Shown: positions 1-9,057, counted from the first letter of the stretch. The stretch is DNA of 64,000 nt from Runella sp. SP2 (GCF_003711225.1 NZ_CP031030.1:2728001-2792000); one strand, 5' to 3'. Made by a program: numbers and translations. The notes: a model not told the origin generated them from the sequence alone.

Positions 1-396
1 AGCGTTTATCACGGCACCAAATGGGCCATTGAAGGGTGGGCCGAAGCCTTGCAATATGAGCTTCGCCCGTTTAATATCCGAGTAAAAAATGTTGAACCTG
101 GCGCTATCAAAACTGAGTTTTTAGAAACGTCTATGGTCTTGTTTGACCAAAAAGGATTTGACGAATATGATACCTACGAAAAAGTTACGTTTAAGAATGG
201 TGCCGACGCCTATGTCAACGCTCCAGGCCCAGAGACAGTTGCTAAGACGATTTTTAAAGCCGCCAACGACTCATCATACAAACTTCGCTATCCTTCTAGT
301 AATCAATCCTCTATGCTACTTTTCTTGCGATGGTTGCTTCCCACAAGTGCCTTCAATGGTATTGTAAGAGTGATTGTTGAGAAGGGGTTTAAATAA
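1..396 (+). CDS. SDR-family oxidoreductase (3' part only)
   Basis: C-terminal 131 codons of a short-chain dehydrogenase/reductase; the start lies left of the window. The reading frame is open from base 1 and opens with SVYHGTKWAIEGWAEAL, which holds the SDR catalytic YxxxK (Tyr3, Lys7 of the visible part) and the helix after it. NVEPGAIKTEF is the usual PG-x-x-x-T segment that closes over the NAD(P) nicotinamide. These NAD(P)-dependent enzymes oxidise alcohols or reduce ketones; the substrate cannot be told from this end. The Rossmann fold and cofactor-specificity residues are outside the window. About 100 bp separate it from the acyltransferase that follows on the same strand. Confidence 0.9.
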   Translation, partial: SVYHGTKWAIEGWAEALQYELRPFNIRVKNVEPGAIKTEFLETSMVLFDQKGFDEYDTYEKVTFKNGADAYVNAPGPETVAKTIFKAANDSSYKLRYPSSNQSSMLLFLRWLLPTSAFNGIVRVIVEKGFK

Positions 397-497
397 AATA
401 GTCATGTGCAGAGGGCAAAGCTACCTCAAAATAACCCTTCTTTATAAATGTAAACAAAAAGTGTTAATTTGAGCAAAAACCGAAGCCCTTTGCCTCT

Positions 498-1859
498 ATG
501 CTTTTGTACACCTTTTTAAAATGTATCCTTAAAGTCGCTCTTAGAATATTTTTTCGACGGTTTCAGGTGGATGGACTTGATAAGTTGCATCGGGCGAAAG
601 GGCCACTTATTTTGGCCGTAAACCACCCAAACACCTTCATGGATCCGCTCATTATCGCTACGTTGGTGCGGCAACGGGTCGCCTTTATTGCCAATGGCAG
701 CATCTTCAATCGGTTTACGACCCCCATTTTTAGGTACTTTCATGTCATACCTGTGTATCGAAAAAAGGACACAGCGACCAGCACACTTTCGCCCGCCGAA
801 CTCAACAAGCGAACTTTTCAGCGCTGTTATGATTATTTAGAAACCAAAGGAACTATTTTGATTTTTCCCGAGGGAACAAGCGAAATTGAGCGACGTTTGA
901 GAGAGATAAAAACAGGAACGGCCCGCATTGCCCTTGGTGCTGAGGCTGAACACGGGTTTAATTTAGGGGTTCAAATTTTACCCATCGGTCTCAATTATTC
1001 TGACCCAACGCACTTTCGGTCGGAGGTTTTTGTCAACGTAGGAGAGCCCATTCACGTTCGTGATTTTAAGGAAAGTTACCGTCCCGATTCGTTTGAAGCC
1101 GTTGAAACCCTGACCGATTTGATTCAGCAACGACTTACAGAAACCGTCATTATCACCGAAGATGCCGAAGAGGATAGCTTGGTATTGCAGGTAGAAAAAC
1201 TGTACAAAAACCAGCTTTTTGATGAACTTCAACTCAACCAAAAAGTAAAAAAAGACGAATTTGGGCTCATTAAACAGCTGATTACCGCTGTTCGATTTTT
1301 TGAAACACAGCATCCTGACAGGCTAAAATCACTGCAAGTGAGAATGACAAATTATTTAGAATCACTTCAAAAACTTCACCTTTCTGACCGAATTTTCACC
1401 CAAACCAAACGACTGTATAACCACCTGAGCAGCACACTTTTAACGCTTTTACTTGGCCTTCCTTTGTATTTAATTGGCCTCATTACCAACTATATACCCT
1501 ATATTTTACCTTCAAAGATTGCACGCCTGATTTCGTCAGACATTAGCTATCGCGCCCCAATCATGATGACCGTTGGGATTTTACTTTTCCCGATTTTTTA
1601 TAGTTTTGAAGCATTTATTGTCCACTCCCTATTTCAGCAGCGCTGGGTTACCCTCGTTTTTGTCGTATCGCTACCTCTCCTTGGTTATTTTGTGCTTTGG
1701 TATTGGGATCGTCTTACTCGACTTACTCACCTTTGGCAAGCCCTTCGATTGTTTCGACAAAAGCCCAGTTTAATGGAGTCGCTCACGAGTGAACGTGCTA
1801 AAATCTTTAAGGCATTGGAAGAAGCCAAAACACTCTATTTAACTACCATTAAACGCTAA
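498..1859 (+). CDS. PlsC-type lysophospholipid/glycerol-phosphate acyltransferase, membrane-bound
   Basis: 453 residues. The N-terminal half is a PlsC/LPLAT acyltransferase: acceptor motif NHPNTFMDPL near residues 42-51 (the His/Asp pair, with five residues between as in many Bacteroidota homologues) and FPEGTSE near 124-130, which binds the glycerol phosphate. The family moves acyl chains from acyl-ACP or acyl-CoA to (lyso)phospholipid precursors at the inner membrane. The C-terminal half, beyond the usual roughly 250-residue PlsC size, holds several hydrophobic stretches (about 310-400), so the protein is longer and more membrane-embedded than PlsC itself. Only 5 bp separate it from the metallophosphoesterase gene, suggesting co-transcription. 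The exact acceptor lipid is unknown. Confidence 0.88.
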   Translation: MLLYTFLKCILKVALRIFFRRFQVDGLDKLHRAKGPLILAVNHPNTFMDPLIIATLVRQRVAFIANGSIFNRFTTPIFRYFHVIPVYRKKDTATSTLSPAELNKRTFQRCYDYLETKGTILIFPEGTSEIERRLREIKTGTARIALGAEAEHGFNLGVQILPIGLNYSDPTHFRSEVFVNVGEPIHVRDFKESYRPDSFEAVETLTDLIQQRLTETVIITEDAEEDSLVLQVEKLYKNQLFDELQLNQKVKKDEFGLIKQLITAVRFFETQHPDRLKSLQVRMTNYLESLQKLHLSDRIFTQTKRLYNHLSSTLLTLLLGLPLYLIGLITNYIPYILPSKIARLISSDISYRAPIMMTVGILLFPIFYSFEAFIVHSLFQQRWVTLVFVVSLPLLGYFVLWYWDRLTRLTHLWQALRLFRQKPSLMESLTSERAKIFKALEEAKTLYLTTIKR

Positions 1860-1864
1860 ACCAA

Positions 1865-2845
1865 ATGAAGAGAAGAAATATCCTAAAAAGCGGAATGGCA
1901 CTCCTAAGCGTGTCAAGATTGAAAGTTCCGAACATCGCTTCCGAGCAAAATCGGGGCAGTTTTGCGCTCGATGGAAACGTAGTGCGCTTTTACCACTCAG
2001 CCATCAAAGAACGTTTTAACATAACGATGCTGGCGGATACGCACTTGTTTAAAGACGATGAGCGCGGCGTTCCTTTTCAGCAATTCAGCGGAAGAATGGC
2101 CAAAGCCTACAACCAAACCATTCATTTTCAAACAGGAACACCTACAAACCCAGAGGAGAGCTTTCGGAAAACGCTTGAAATAGCCAAACAAGATCAATCC
2201 AAATTGGTCGCTTTAATTGGTGACATTTTCAGTTTTCCTTCGGAGGCTGCCGTAGAATGGGTGGCGTCTCAGCTAAAGGAAGCGCAACTTCCCCACCTCT
2301 ACGTGACAGGAAACCACGATTGGCATTACGAAGGTATGGAAGGCTCAAGTCATTCGTTGAGAGATATTTGGATACAAAAAAGACTTCGACCAATGTACCA
2401 AAATAACCATCCTTTGATGAGCACTCGCGAAATCAATGGCATCCGATTTCTGGCACTTGATAATTCTACGTACCAAATTACCCCTGAACAGTTGGCTTTT
2501 TTTCGAAAAGAGGTTGTTACCCAACAACCAATTGTACTCATGGTTCACATCCCACTTTATGCCCCCGAACGCTCTTTAGGATTTGGCTGCGGGCACCCAA
2601 AATGGAACGCCCAAAACGACAAGAATTACCAACTCGAACGCCGCGAGCGCTGGCCTGAAACGGGTCATTCTCAGACTACCTTGCAATTCCACAAAGAAGT
2701 GTTCTCTTGTCCCAATTTGCTTGGTATTTTGGCAGGACATACGCACAAGCCAACCCTCGACATTGTGAATGGCATTCCTCAAGTCATCACTCCGCCCAAT
2801 GCAGCGGGTGGGTATTTGAAGGTGGAGTTGGTTCCAATGAGCTGA
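1865..2845 (+). CDS. Calcineurin-like metallophosphoesterase, probably exported
   Basis: 326 residues with all metal-binding blocks of the family: LADTH (Asp58/His60), GDIFSFPSE, TGNHDWHYE, MVHIPLY and GILAGHTHKP in the expected order. The enzyme is therefore predicted to be an active dinuclear-metal phosphodiesterase or phosphatase. The N-terminus MKRRNILKSGMALLSV carries basic residues followed by a short hydrophobic stretch, as in Bacteroidota proteins exported by Tat or Sec; the exact route is uncertain. The gene starts 5 bp after the PlsC-type acyltransferase, so a role in lipid head-group or phosphate metabolism is possible. That link is inference from position only. Confidence 0.9.
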   Translation: MKRRNILKSGMALLSVSRLKVPNIASEQNRGSFALDGNVVRFYHSAIKERFNITMLADTHLFKDDERGVPFQQFSGRMAKAYNQTIHFQTGTPTNPEESFRKTLEIAKQDQSKLVALIGDIFSFPSEAAVEWVASQLKEAQLPHLYVTGNHDWHYEGMEGSSHSLRDIWIQKRLRPMYQNNHPLMSTREINGIRFLALDNSTYQITPEQLAFFRKEVVTQQPIVLMVHIPLYAPERSLGFGCGHPKWNAQNDKNYQLERRERWPETGHSQTTLQFHKEVFSCPNLLGILAGHTHKPTLDIVNGIPQVITPPNAAGGYLKVELVPMS

Positions 2846-2871
2846 TGTTCGATTATTATAAACCCCGACTT

Positions 2872-3495
2872 TTAGTATATTTTTATTAAACTAAAATGAG
2901 AACCATTAGCATTAGGAGACATCCCCCCTGTGTAATTATGGGCTATTTTCAGTTGAATTATATCCCCAGAGTTCAAGTAGATAAAATCCGATGTTTGTGA
3001 AGTAGAATTTGTAGCTGAAGACAAATTTGTAAAAGAATTTAGTCTAAAAATAGTGTTATTTTTAAAAATATAGATTGTCAAGAAATAATTTACAGGATTT
3101 GAGTCGAATGTACCTGCTGTAAATGTGGCAGAAAATTGGTAAACACCACTTTTATCAACTTGATACGAATTATTTGTCAATGTACCATTTCCATATTTAA
3201 AGCTTGGACTGTTTAAATAGGCAACAGAAGGTGAATTAGGGTATGTACAACAATTGTTGTAGGAACCAATCGAACTTGAAAAACCTTCTTGAGAAACGGT
3301 CTGTAACTGCTTCCAGCTTGTTCCATCGTAAGTAAACAAGGCATTTTCAGGAAGTTTAAAAACAAAACTACCAGTTGAACTGGTTGGAAATGTAGTAACA
3401 GTTGGCACAACAATTTCATTTGGCTTAATTTGTACACTTTGGCAAAAAGCAGCCTTAAAAGCAAAAAAGAAGAGAAGAGTTGTTATGACTCTCAT
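2872..3495 (-). CDS. Secreted protein with a C1q/TNF-like beta-sandwich domain
   Basis: 207 residues with a clear signal peptide (MRVITTLLFFFAFKAAFCQS). The middle, around residues 20-60, resembles the short linker with an FTYDGTSWK segment found in Bacteroidota surface proteins. The C-terminal 110 residues follow the C1q-like jelly-roll pattern: DKSGVYQFSATF, a long Ser/Thr/Asn-rich strand pair, YLNSGDIIQLKI and a closing FSLIKIY. I see no enzyme motif. The gene is convergent with the phosphoesterase, and both it and its upstream region are AT-richer than their neighbours, which hints at a separate origin. The C1q assignment rests on pattern only; ligand and partner are unknown. Confidence 0.75.
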   Translation of the reverse strand: MRVITTLLFFFAFKAAFCQSVQIKPNEIVVPTVTTFPTSSTGSFVFKLPENALFTYDGTSWKQLQTVSQEGFSSSIGSYNNCCTYPNSPSVAYLNSPSFKYGNGTLTNNSYQVDKSGVYQFSATFTAGTFDSNPVNYFLTIYIFKNNTIFRLNSFTNLSSATNSTSQTSDFIYLNSGDIIQLKIAHNYTGGMSPNANGSHFSLIKIY

Positions 3496-3716
3496 TTCGG
3501 TGTTTTTTTATAGTTAAAATTACTTAAATTTTCACAAAAATATCAATATTTTGAAATTACACAAAAATAAGCCATTTTTGAATACGCAGTTATTAAATAA
3601 AAAAAACAAATTATGTCTCCCTCAATTATTTGATTTATATAAAAATAAAATCTACATTTTTATATAACTATTTTACTATAAAAAGTATAAATACATGAAT
3701 TTCAACCTATTCATAA

Positions 3717-5042
3717 ATGCCTGTACTCCCAACATATAAACCCAGCAAAATCCCGCTAACGATACCACTTCGATTTGCCAAAGACCCGCTTTCATTTATC
3801 AGAAGTGGTTTTTCAGCCTGTGGTGATACCTTTCGGTTGCAGCTGTTTAGAGACATCATTTTTTCGCGTGACCCCGCTTTCTTTCGGCACGTTCTTCAGC
3901 AAAACCACCGTGGTTATGCCAAAGGGAAAGCATTTACGGAACTAAGCAAAGTACTCGGAAAAGGGTTGCTAACCAGTGAAGGAGACTTTTGGCTGCGGCA
4001 ACGGCGTCTGATTCAACCCGTTTTTCACCGTGAACGCATGCTGGGGTTGTATCAAATCATGGCAGAATTAACCGCTCAGTTTGTCAAAGATTTTGAAGCG
4101 AACCGAAACCAATCAGCCATCGACCTCGACGAAAAAATGATGGCCATCACTGCTGACATTGCGCTCAGAACCTTGTTTACCACCATTACCAACGAAGATA
4201 AAGCAACGATTTATCAGCAAATCAACCGTACCCAAGAATTTATCATTGCCAATATTCGGAAGCCTTTTCTCAAGCCTTGGATGGCCATTAACGGCGCTAA
4301 TCGTCGTTTTCGGGCTGATTTGAGCTATTTTAATCGCCTCATTTTTGATATAATTGAACAACGCCGTGCTTCGAGTCAGCCGCAAGATGACCTTTTACAA
4401 ATGCTCCTCGACTGTACCGACGAAGAAACGGGTCAGCAAATGAACGACCAGCAAGTTCGGGATGAAGCAATTACGATGTTTGCCGCAGGGCATGAGACTT
4501 CCGCCAACGGCCTCAATTGGTTGTTGTTGGAGCTATCGAAACATCCAGAGGTGGTTCAAAAAATCCGTGAAGAATGTTCAATTTTTGACACTGTTCCGAC
4601 TTGGGAACAACTTTTGCAACTCACTTATACTCGTCAGGTGGTGGAAGAAGGTTTGCGGTTATTCCCACCCGCTTGGGCTGTTGCTCGCGAAGCCATCGCT
4701 GATGATGTAATTGAGGGTTTTGAAATTCGGAAAGGTACCATTGTATTTTTACCCATGTATGAGCTTCACCGTAACCCCGAATTTTGGCACCAACCACTTT
4801 CCTTTGACCCCTCTCATTTCGCCCCTGAAAACGTCAAAAATCGCCCCAAATTTGCGTATTTACCCTTTGGCGCGGGGCCACGCATCTGTATTGGTCAGCA
4901 ATTTGCCCTCATCGAAATGCAACTGATTTTAGCATCCTTACTCAAACGATTCACGTTCATACCCGACGACACCCACAACCCCAAAATGTTTCCATTGATT
5001 ACGCTCAAGCCCATGAATGGAATCAAAGTTTGGGTAAAATAA
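3717..5042 (+). CDS. Cytochrome P450 monooxygenase
   Basis: 441 residues, the usual soluble bacterial P450 length. Visible signatures are the I-helix AGHETS (Ala257-Ser262, with Thr261 as the oxygen-activating threonine), the K-helix E311-x-x-R314 in EEGLRLFPP, and the haem loop FGAGPRICIGQQFAL with Cys391 as the axial thiolate. The family inserts one oxygen atom from O2 into organic substrates using electrons from a reductase. No ferredoxin or reductase gene is nearby. The KHPEVVQKIREE region and overall layout resemble CYP4/CYP102-like fatty-acid or terpenoid hydroxylases, but the substrate cannot be stated. The stop lies 1 bp from the stop of the convergent lipB. Confidence 0.95.
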   Translation: MPVLPTYKPSKIPLTIPLRFAKDPLSFIRSGFSACGDTFRLQLFRDIIFSRDPAFFRHVLQQNHRGYAKGKAFTELSKVLGKGLLTSEGDFWLRQRRLIQPVFHRERMLGLYQIMAELTAQFVKDFEANRNQSAIDLDEKMMAITADIALRTLFTTITNEDKATIYQQINRTQEFIIANIRKPFLKPWMAINGANRRFRADLSYFNRLIFDIIEQRRASSQPQDDLLQMLLDCTDEETGQQMNDQQVRDEAITMFAAGHETSANGLNWLLLELSKHPEVVQKIREECSIFDTVPTWEQLLQLTYTRQVVEEGLRLFPPAWAVAREAIADDVIEGFEIRKGTIVFLPMYELHRNPEFWHQPLSFDPSHFAPENVKNRPKFAYLPFGAGPRICIGQQFALIEMQLILASLLKRFTFIPDDTHNPKMFPLITLKPMNGIKVWVK

Positions 5043-5043
5043 A

Positions 5044-5757
5044 TCATAACTCCATTTCAAACAATTCCGCCAAATGCCCTTTCAATTTCTCGGATACTTC
5101 ACTCATAACCAATTCTCTACCAATCTCTTGCTGCAATGAGGTGACGGCTTTGTCGCTAATACCACAGGGAATGATGTTCCCAAAAAAGTTCAAATCCGTA
5201 TTGACGTTAAAGGCAAATCCGTGCATGGTTACCCAACGACTGCACTTGACGCCCATCGCACAGATTTTACGGGGATTTTGCCCCTCTTCATGTCCTAGCC
5301 AAACTCCCGTCAGGCCGTCAATTCGTCCTGCCGAAAGTCCATAATCGGCGCAAGTCATAATGATGGCTTCTTCCAATAGGCGCATGTATTTGTGAATATC
5401 GGTAAAGAAATTTTCCAGGTCCAAAATAGGATACCCAACCAATTGCCCAGGCCCGTGATACGTGATGTCTCCTCCCCTGTTTATTTTATAAAATTGCGCT
5501 CCCGCTGCGTTCAGCTGTTCGTCGTTCATCAATAAATTTTCTTGATGACCACTTTTACCGAGGGTGTATACGTGGGGGTGCTGGCAAAACAACAAATGAT
5601 TGGGCGTAAGCTGTTGTTCTTCAACGGAAAGTTTTCGGTTTTGCGTTTTGATGGCGACGGTTTCGGCCAACAATTTTTCTTGATAATCCCAAGCCGTTTG
5701 GTAGTCAATTGTGCCTAAATCTTCAAAACGTACTTTTTTATTCTGAACAGTATTCAT
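5044..5757 (-). CDS. lipB: Octanoyl-[ACP]:protein N-octanoyltransferase LipB
   Basis: 237 residues from the ATG at 5757; an upstream in-frame extension to 5811 is not conserved-looking and was not used. LipB transfers octanoate from acyl-carrier protein to the lipoyl domains of 2-oxoacid dehydrogenases and glycine cleavage H protein. It carries the LipB signature RGGDITYHGPGQLVGYPI, the catalytic-lysine segment PRKICAMGVK, TMHGFAFNVN, and the catalytic cysteine in IIPCGISDKAVTSL. All functional residues appear intact. LipA is not in the window. The gene is convergent with the P450 and has no room for a terminator between them, so read-through or overlapping 3' ends are likely. Confidence 0.96.
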   Translation of the reverse strand: MNTVQNKKVRFEDLGTIDYQTAWDYQEKLLAETVAIKTQNRKLSVEEQQLTPNHLLFCQHPHVYTLGKSGHQENLLMNDEQLNAAGAQFYKINRGGDITYHGPGQLVGYPILDLENFFTDIHKYMRLLEEAIIMTCADYGLSAGRIDGLTGVWLGHEEGQNPRKICAMGVKCSRWVTMHGFAFNVNTDLNFFGNIIPCGISDKAVTSLQQEIGRELVMSEVSEKLKGHLAELFEMEL

Positions 5758-5921
5758 CGTATATGTCTTACTTTTCCAAACCTTATAGTTTTTTTTCCCA
5801 CGGAAACGCAAACCTATAAGGTTTATATTACATTTTTTTCAAAGAGTTGGTTCGTGACGACGAATTAGCCAATTTTGCGCCCGTTATTGTAGCCTCCATT
5901 TCATTAATAACCTAGTTCCGA

Positions 5922-6767
5922 ATGATATTAATTGCCGACAGCGGTTCGACCAAAACGGACTGGCGAATTATCGATCACGAAAACAATGTCCAACAGGCTA
6001 AAACCATTGGCCTCAATCCCTATTTTCAAGATTCTGATTCGATTGCCAACGAACTTCGACAAAACCTTTTGCCTTCCATCGTTGGCGAAGTAACCGAAAT
6101 ATACTTTTATGGCACAGGCTGCGCTGGCGAAGAACCTTGTGCCATCGTTCGTCGAGGCTTGCAAGCCGTTTTTCCAACCGCGCATCACATTGAAGTCGAT
6201 AGTGATATGTTGGGGGCTGCCCGTGGCCTTTGTGGACACCAAGCGGGCATTGCTTGTATATTGGGAACGGGTTCCAACAATTGCTTATACGATGGCAAAA
6301 ACATTGCCGACAAAATCCCTTCGTTCGGATTTTGGCTCGGCGATGAAGGTAGTGGTGGGCATTTAGGCAAAAAAGCCGTTTTAGCCTTTTTACACAAAGA
6401 AATGCCTACCGACTTGGCCGAAAAATTTGCCAAACGTTACGGACTTACCCGCGAAATCGTGTTGGAAAATGCCTACAAAAAACCATTTCCCAACCGCTAT
6501 TTCGCCAGTTTTTCCAAATTCCTTTTTGATAATCGAAACCACCCCTTTGCTTATCAATTGGTTTATGATGCCTTCGGTGAGTTTTTAGACAAGTACGTCG
6601 CCAAGCTACCCAATTACAACCAGCACAAAATTCACTTCGTTGGTTCGGTCGCTTTTTATTACAACGACATTCTACGCCGCGTCGCTGCCGACAAAGGCAT
6701 GACCATCGGGCACATTATGGAAACCCCCATCGCTGGACTAACCCTTTACCACAAGGAAAAAGGATAA
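5922..6767 (+). CDS. BadF/BadG-family ATPase, N-acetylglucosamine kinase-like
   Basis: 281 residues of the ASKHA (actin-like) sugar kinase fold. The phosphate-1 loop is MILIADSGSTKTDWRIID at the very N-terminus; the second nucleotide loop is CILGTGSNNCLYDG, and FWLGDEGSGG holds the adenosine/metal-binding Asp-Glu typical of the BadF/BadG/BcrA/BcrD family. Bacteroidota members of this length are usually described as N-acetylglucosamine kinases acting in amino-sugar or murein recycling. Substrate assignment is from family only. It has its own upstream space (about 160 bp from lipB, divergent). The stop codon is immediately followed by a palindromic repeat shared with the convergent nudK. Confidence 0.85.
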   Translation: MILIADSGSTKTDWRIIDHENNVQQAKTIGLNPYFQDSDSIANELRQNLLPSIVGEVTEIYFYGTGCAGEEPCAIVRRGLQAVFPTAHHIEVDSDMLGAARGLCGHQAGIACILGTGSNNCLYDGKNIADKIPSFGFWLGDEGSGGHLGKKAVLAFLHKEMPTDLAEKFAKRYGLTREIVLENAYKKPFPNRYFASFSKFLFDNRNHPFAYQLVYDAFGEFLDKYVAKLPNYNQHKIHFVGSVAFYYNDILRRVAADKGMTIGHIMETPIAGLTLYHKEKG

Positions 6768-6835
6768 TTTGAAAATTCATGAATGTGATAATTTGAAAAT
6801 TAAAGTTTACGAAATTCAATTTTCAAATTATCACA
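6763..6835. repeat. Three-arm palindrome (bidirectional terminator-like)
   Basis: The 15-mer GATAATTTGAAAATT occurs at 6763-6777 and again at 6787-6801, followed by its reverse complement at 6821-6835. The perfect stem extends to 18 bp (6784-6801 with 6818-6835). Either left arm can pair with the single right arm. The repeat begins inside the last codon of the kinase gene and lies between convergent genes, so it probably ends transcription from both sides. Confidence 0.8.
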
Positions 6836-6862
6836 TTTTCAAATGGCTCAATTGAACATTTT

Positions 6863-7441
6863 TCAAATCAACCCTTCTAATTTCGCGTATTGCAACAGCA
6901 TTATTGTCTTCCCATCCCTGATTTCCCCCGTTTTTATCATATTTAGGGCTTGTTCAAACGGGAGCTCAAGCACTTCTATGTTTTCTTGCTCGTGTGCGGC
7001 CCCGCCTCCTTCGTTTACTTTCATGGTAGCTTCGTATTCGGCCACAAAAAAGTAAAGAATTTCGGTGACTGAACCAGGTGACATGTAGGCTTCAAACACC
7101 TTACGCACCGACGAAACTCGGTAACCCGTTTCTTCTTCCGTTTCTCGACGAATACAATCTTCCGCGTTATCTTTGTCCAAAAGCCCCGCGCAAGCTTCAA
7201 TGAGCATTCCCGTTTCGTTTCCGTTGACGTAAGTAGGCATTCGGAATTGACGCGTTAAAATCACCGTTTTATTTTGGGGATGATACAACAAAATCACCGC
7301 ACCATTGCCACGGTCATACGCCTCACGAGACTGCCGTTGCCATTGCCCCGATTTATTTTGGTAATCGAACGTGATTTTTTTGAGAACATACCAATTGTCC
7401 GAAAGCAATTTTTCCTCAATGATTTGAACATTAGGATTCAT
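6863..7441 (-). CDS. nudK: NUDIX hydrolase, GDP-mannose pyrophosphatase NudK type
   Basis: 192 residues from ATG 7441, matching the roughly 191-residue NudK family; the in-frame extension to 7522 runs into the divergent promoter and was rejected. The Nudix box reads [18 protein letters not shown] followed by EETGY. It has the slightly shortened spacing typical of NudK, which cleaves GDP-mannose or ADP-ribose-like sugar nucleotides using Mg2+. The segment [20 protein letters not shown] after the box is also characteristic. It is divergent from the DeoR-type regulator and shares a 57-bp intergenic region with it. Control by that regulator is plausible but unproven. Confidence 0.92.
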   Translation of the reverse strand: MNPNVQIIEEKLLSDNWYVLKKITFDYQNKSGQWQRQSREAYDRGNGAVILLYHPQNKTVILTRQFRMPTYVNGNETGMLIEACAGLLDKDNAEDCIRRETEEETGYRVSSVRKVFEAYMSPGSVTEILYFFVAEYEATMKVNEGGGAAHEQENIEVLELPFEQALNMIKTGEIRDGKTIMLLQYAKLEGLI

Positions 7442-7446
7442 AAAAA

Positions 7447-7479
7447 TGATTATTTTTGATAAATATTGATTATTTTTGA
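7447..7479. promoter_or_regulatory. Paired direct repeat, candidate DeoR operator
   Basis: TGATTATTTTTGA occurs twice, at 7447-7459 and 7467-7479, exactly 20 bp apart (about two helical turns). It sits in the short divergent region between nudK (start 7441) and the DeoR-family gene (start 7499). The position and spacing fit a binding site on one DNA face for an oligomeric repressor. Autoregulation is inferred. Confidence 0.55.
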
Positions 7480-7498
7480 ACAAATCAAAACAAAATCC

Positions 7499-8248
7499 AT
7501 GAGTTATCAAAGCAGAAAGCAAATCATCCTTAAACTATTGGATGAAAAAGGCGACGTTGACGTCAAGGAATTGGCACAAGTACTAGAGACGTCGGAGATT
7601 ACTGTGCGTCGTGATTTAGGATTAATGGCTGCCGACGGCCTGCTTTATCGAACCCACGGAGGAGCTATGAGGTTAAGTTTGGTCAACCAACCCATTAGTT
7701 TTGTTCAAAAATCAGCCGTAAATGCCGACAAAAAAGACCATATTTGTCGCATCGCAGCGGCACAAATCCAAGACGGGGACGTTATTTTTATGGATTGCGG
7801 AAGCACTGTTTTTAGGATGTGTAGCTTTATTCGTGACAAACGAATAAAGGTCATTACCAATTCGTTACCCGTTGTTCACGAACTCCTCAACAGCGCCGTT
7901 TCCATCAATTTAATAGGCGGCGAAGTGGATGCAGAAAGGCAAGCGGTTCACGGTAGCATGTCCACCGAACACATTCGGCGCTACCAAGCCGACAAAGCTT
8001 TCTTGGGGGTTGGGGGGATTTCGTTGGACAAAGGGTTAAGTGCGGTAAGTGAAAAAGAAGCCGAAATGACGCTGTCGATGGCCGCAAACGCCCAAGTCAC
8101 TTATTTACTGTGTGATTCTTCAAAATTAGGCAAAGACAAATACCTGACGTTTGCCACTTTAGAATTGGTAAACGTACTTATCACCGATGAACAATCTTCT
8201 GAGATTATTCAGGCATTCACCAATGCAGGCTTAAAGGTTTTGCACTAA
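7499..8248 (+). CDS. DeoR/GlpR-family transcriptional regulator
   Basis: 249 residues from ATG 7499. The upstream in-frame TTG at 7466 would lie inside the direct repeats and is unlikely. The N-terminus has the DeoR helix-turn-helix: [20 protein letters not shown] followed by SEITVRRDL and YRTHGGAM. The C-terminal two-thirds is the DeoR sensor domain that binds phosphorylated sugars, with [32 protein letters not shown] and [13 protein letters not shown]. Such proteins repress sugar or nucleoside catabolic genes until a sugar phosphate binds. The neighbouring sugar kinase and sugar-nucleotide hydrolase make carbohydrate control plausible. Its direct target is not known. Confidence 0.92.
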   Translation: MSYQSRKQIILKLLDEKGDVDVKELAQVLETSEITVRRDLGLMAADGLLYRTHGGAMRLSLVNQPISFVQKSAVNADKKDHICRIAAAQIQDGDVIFMDCGSTVFRMCSFIRDKRIKVITNSLPVVHELLNSAVSINLIGGEVDAERQAVHGSMSTEHIRRYQADKAFLGVGGISLDKGLSAVSEKEAEMTLSMAANAQVTYLLCDSSKLGKDKYLTFATLELVNVLITDEQSSEIIQAFTNAGLKVLH

Positions 8249-8259
8249 GTAAGTTCCTA

Positions 8260-8310
8260 ACATCCCGAAAGCTTGGAGCTTTCGGGATGTTGTAGAGCTT
8301 TCGGGATGTT
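8260..8310. repeat. Three-arm palindrome, CCCGAAAG family
   Basis: Left arm ACATCCCGAAAGCT (8260-8273), loop TGG, right arm AGCTTTCGGGATGT (8277-8290), then a second copy of the right-arm region (8295-8310). The core stem is 14 bp and perfect. It lies between the DeoR-type gene and the convergent DUF1361 gene, so it may act as a terminator, but neither side has a long T-run. Confidence 0.75.
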
Positions 8311-8313
8311 GTG

Positions 8314-9057
8314 CTACTCATCATTAATATGACGAATTCTAAAACGAAGCAAGGCCCAAAGTACCAAATAGAGCATTCCGAGCAATACCCCAATCTCAAG
8401 GCTGAGTATAAGCGCCGTTCGGTCGGTAAGGCTTTGCCAAATGGCATTGAACAGTTCTTGTGGATTATGCAGGATGTCCCAACTGTTCCACCGACGAATT
8501 CTTCCTAAATAAATTCCAAAACCTGCCAAAGGAAGGCTTACGAGCAGCAAAAGGTTTCCAATGGCTTTGGAATAGGTTTTTTGCCAGCTTCGGTGCATCC
8601 AATACACGGAGACAAGCCCGTTGAATAAGCTCACTTCGGCATAGAAAAAAAGCATAATCATATCATGCCAAGTAAGGTCGCTCCCCATATCCACCGACAA
8701 ATGTACCAAATCAGTAATCATGTAAGGGGCATTGGGAAAAAACAACAACCAGACCACACTCCAAAGACCCACCCATACGTACCATTTATGAAAACGTTTG
8801 ACAGTGATGTCAACGATAAAAGCGACGATTAGCGGAATCCAGCTCAAAAATAAATTCCAATCCATTGAAAAATCAACTGCTTCTTTGAACTGAATTCTGA
8901 CCATGTGGTATGTCAAAGCCACCATACTCAACAACAAGAGCAAAAGTAGCGGATAGAGCCCCTGCATGGTAATAATTGGGGGCTCAGATACCATAAAGCG
9001 GTATTTCCAGAATTTATAAAGGAGACGTTTTAGCAAGACATTGAGGGTTAGTTTCAC
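8314..9057 (-). CDS. DUF1361 integral membrane protein
   Basis: 247 residues from a GTG at 9057; ATG codons at 8994 and 8967 are alternative starts. About six hydrophobic segments run through the protein. The signature of the DUF1361 family is present: WNLFLSWIPLIVAF, then WLLFFPNAPYMITDLVHL, then a DLTWHDMIMLFFYAE segment. The family has no established function; it occurs in Firmicutes, Cyanobacteria and Bacteroidota inner membranes. The gene is divergent from sucC, with about 100 bp between starts, and convergent with the DeoR gene. No catalytic motif is evident. Confidence 0.8.
   Translation of the reverse strand: MKLTLNVLLKRLLYKFWKYRFMVSEPPIITMQGLYPLLLLLLLSMVALTYHMVRIQFKEAVDFSMDWNLFLSWIPLIVAFIVDITVKRFHKWYVWVGLWSVVWLLFFPNAPYMITDLVHLSVDMGSDLTWHDMIMLFFYAEVSLFNGLVSVYWMHRSWQKTYSKAIGNLLLLVSLPLAGFGIYLGRIRRWNSWDILHNPQELFNAIWQSLTDRTALILSLEIGVLLGMLYLVLWALLRFRIRHINDE

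Noticed and set aside
7466-7498. Upstream TTG start for the DeoR gene
   Set aside because: The extra 11 codons lie in the operator-like direct repeats and are not seen in the family; ATG 7499 begins the canonical helix-turn-helix region.
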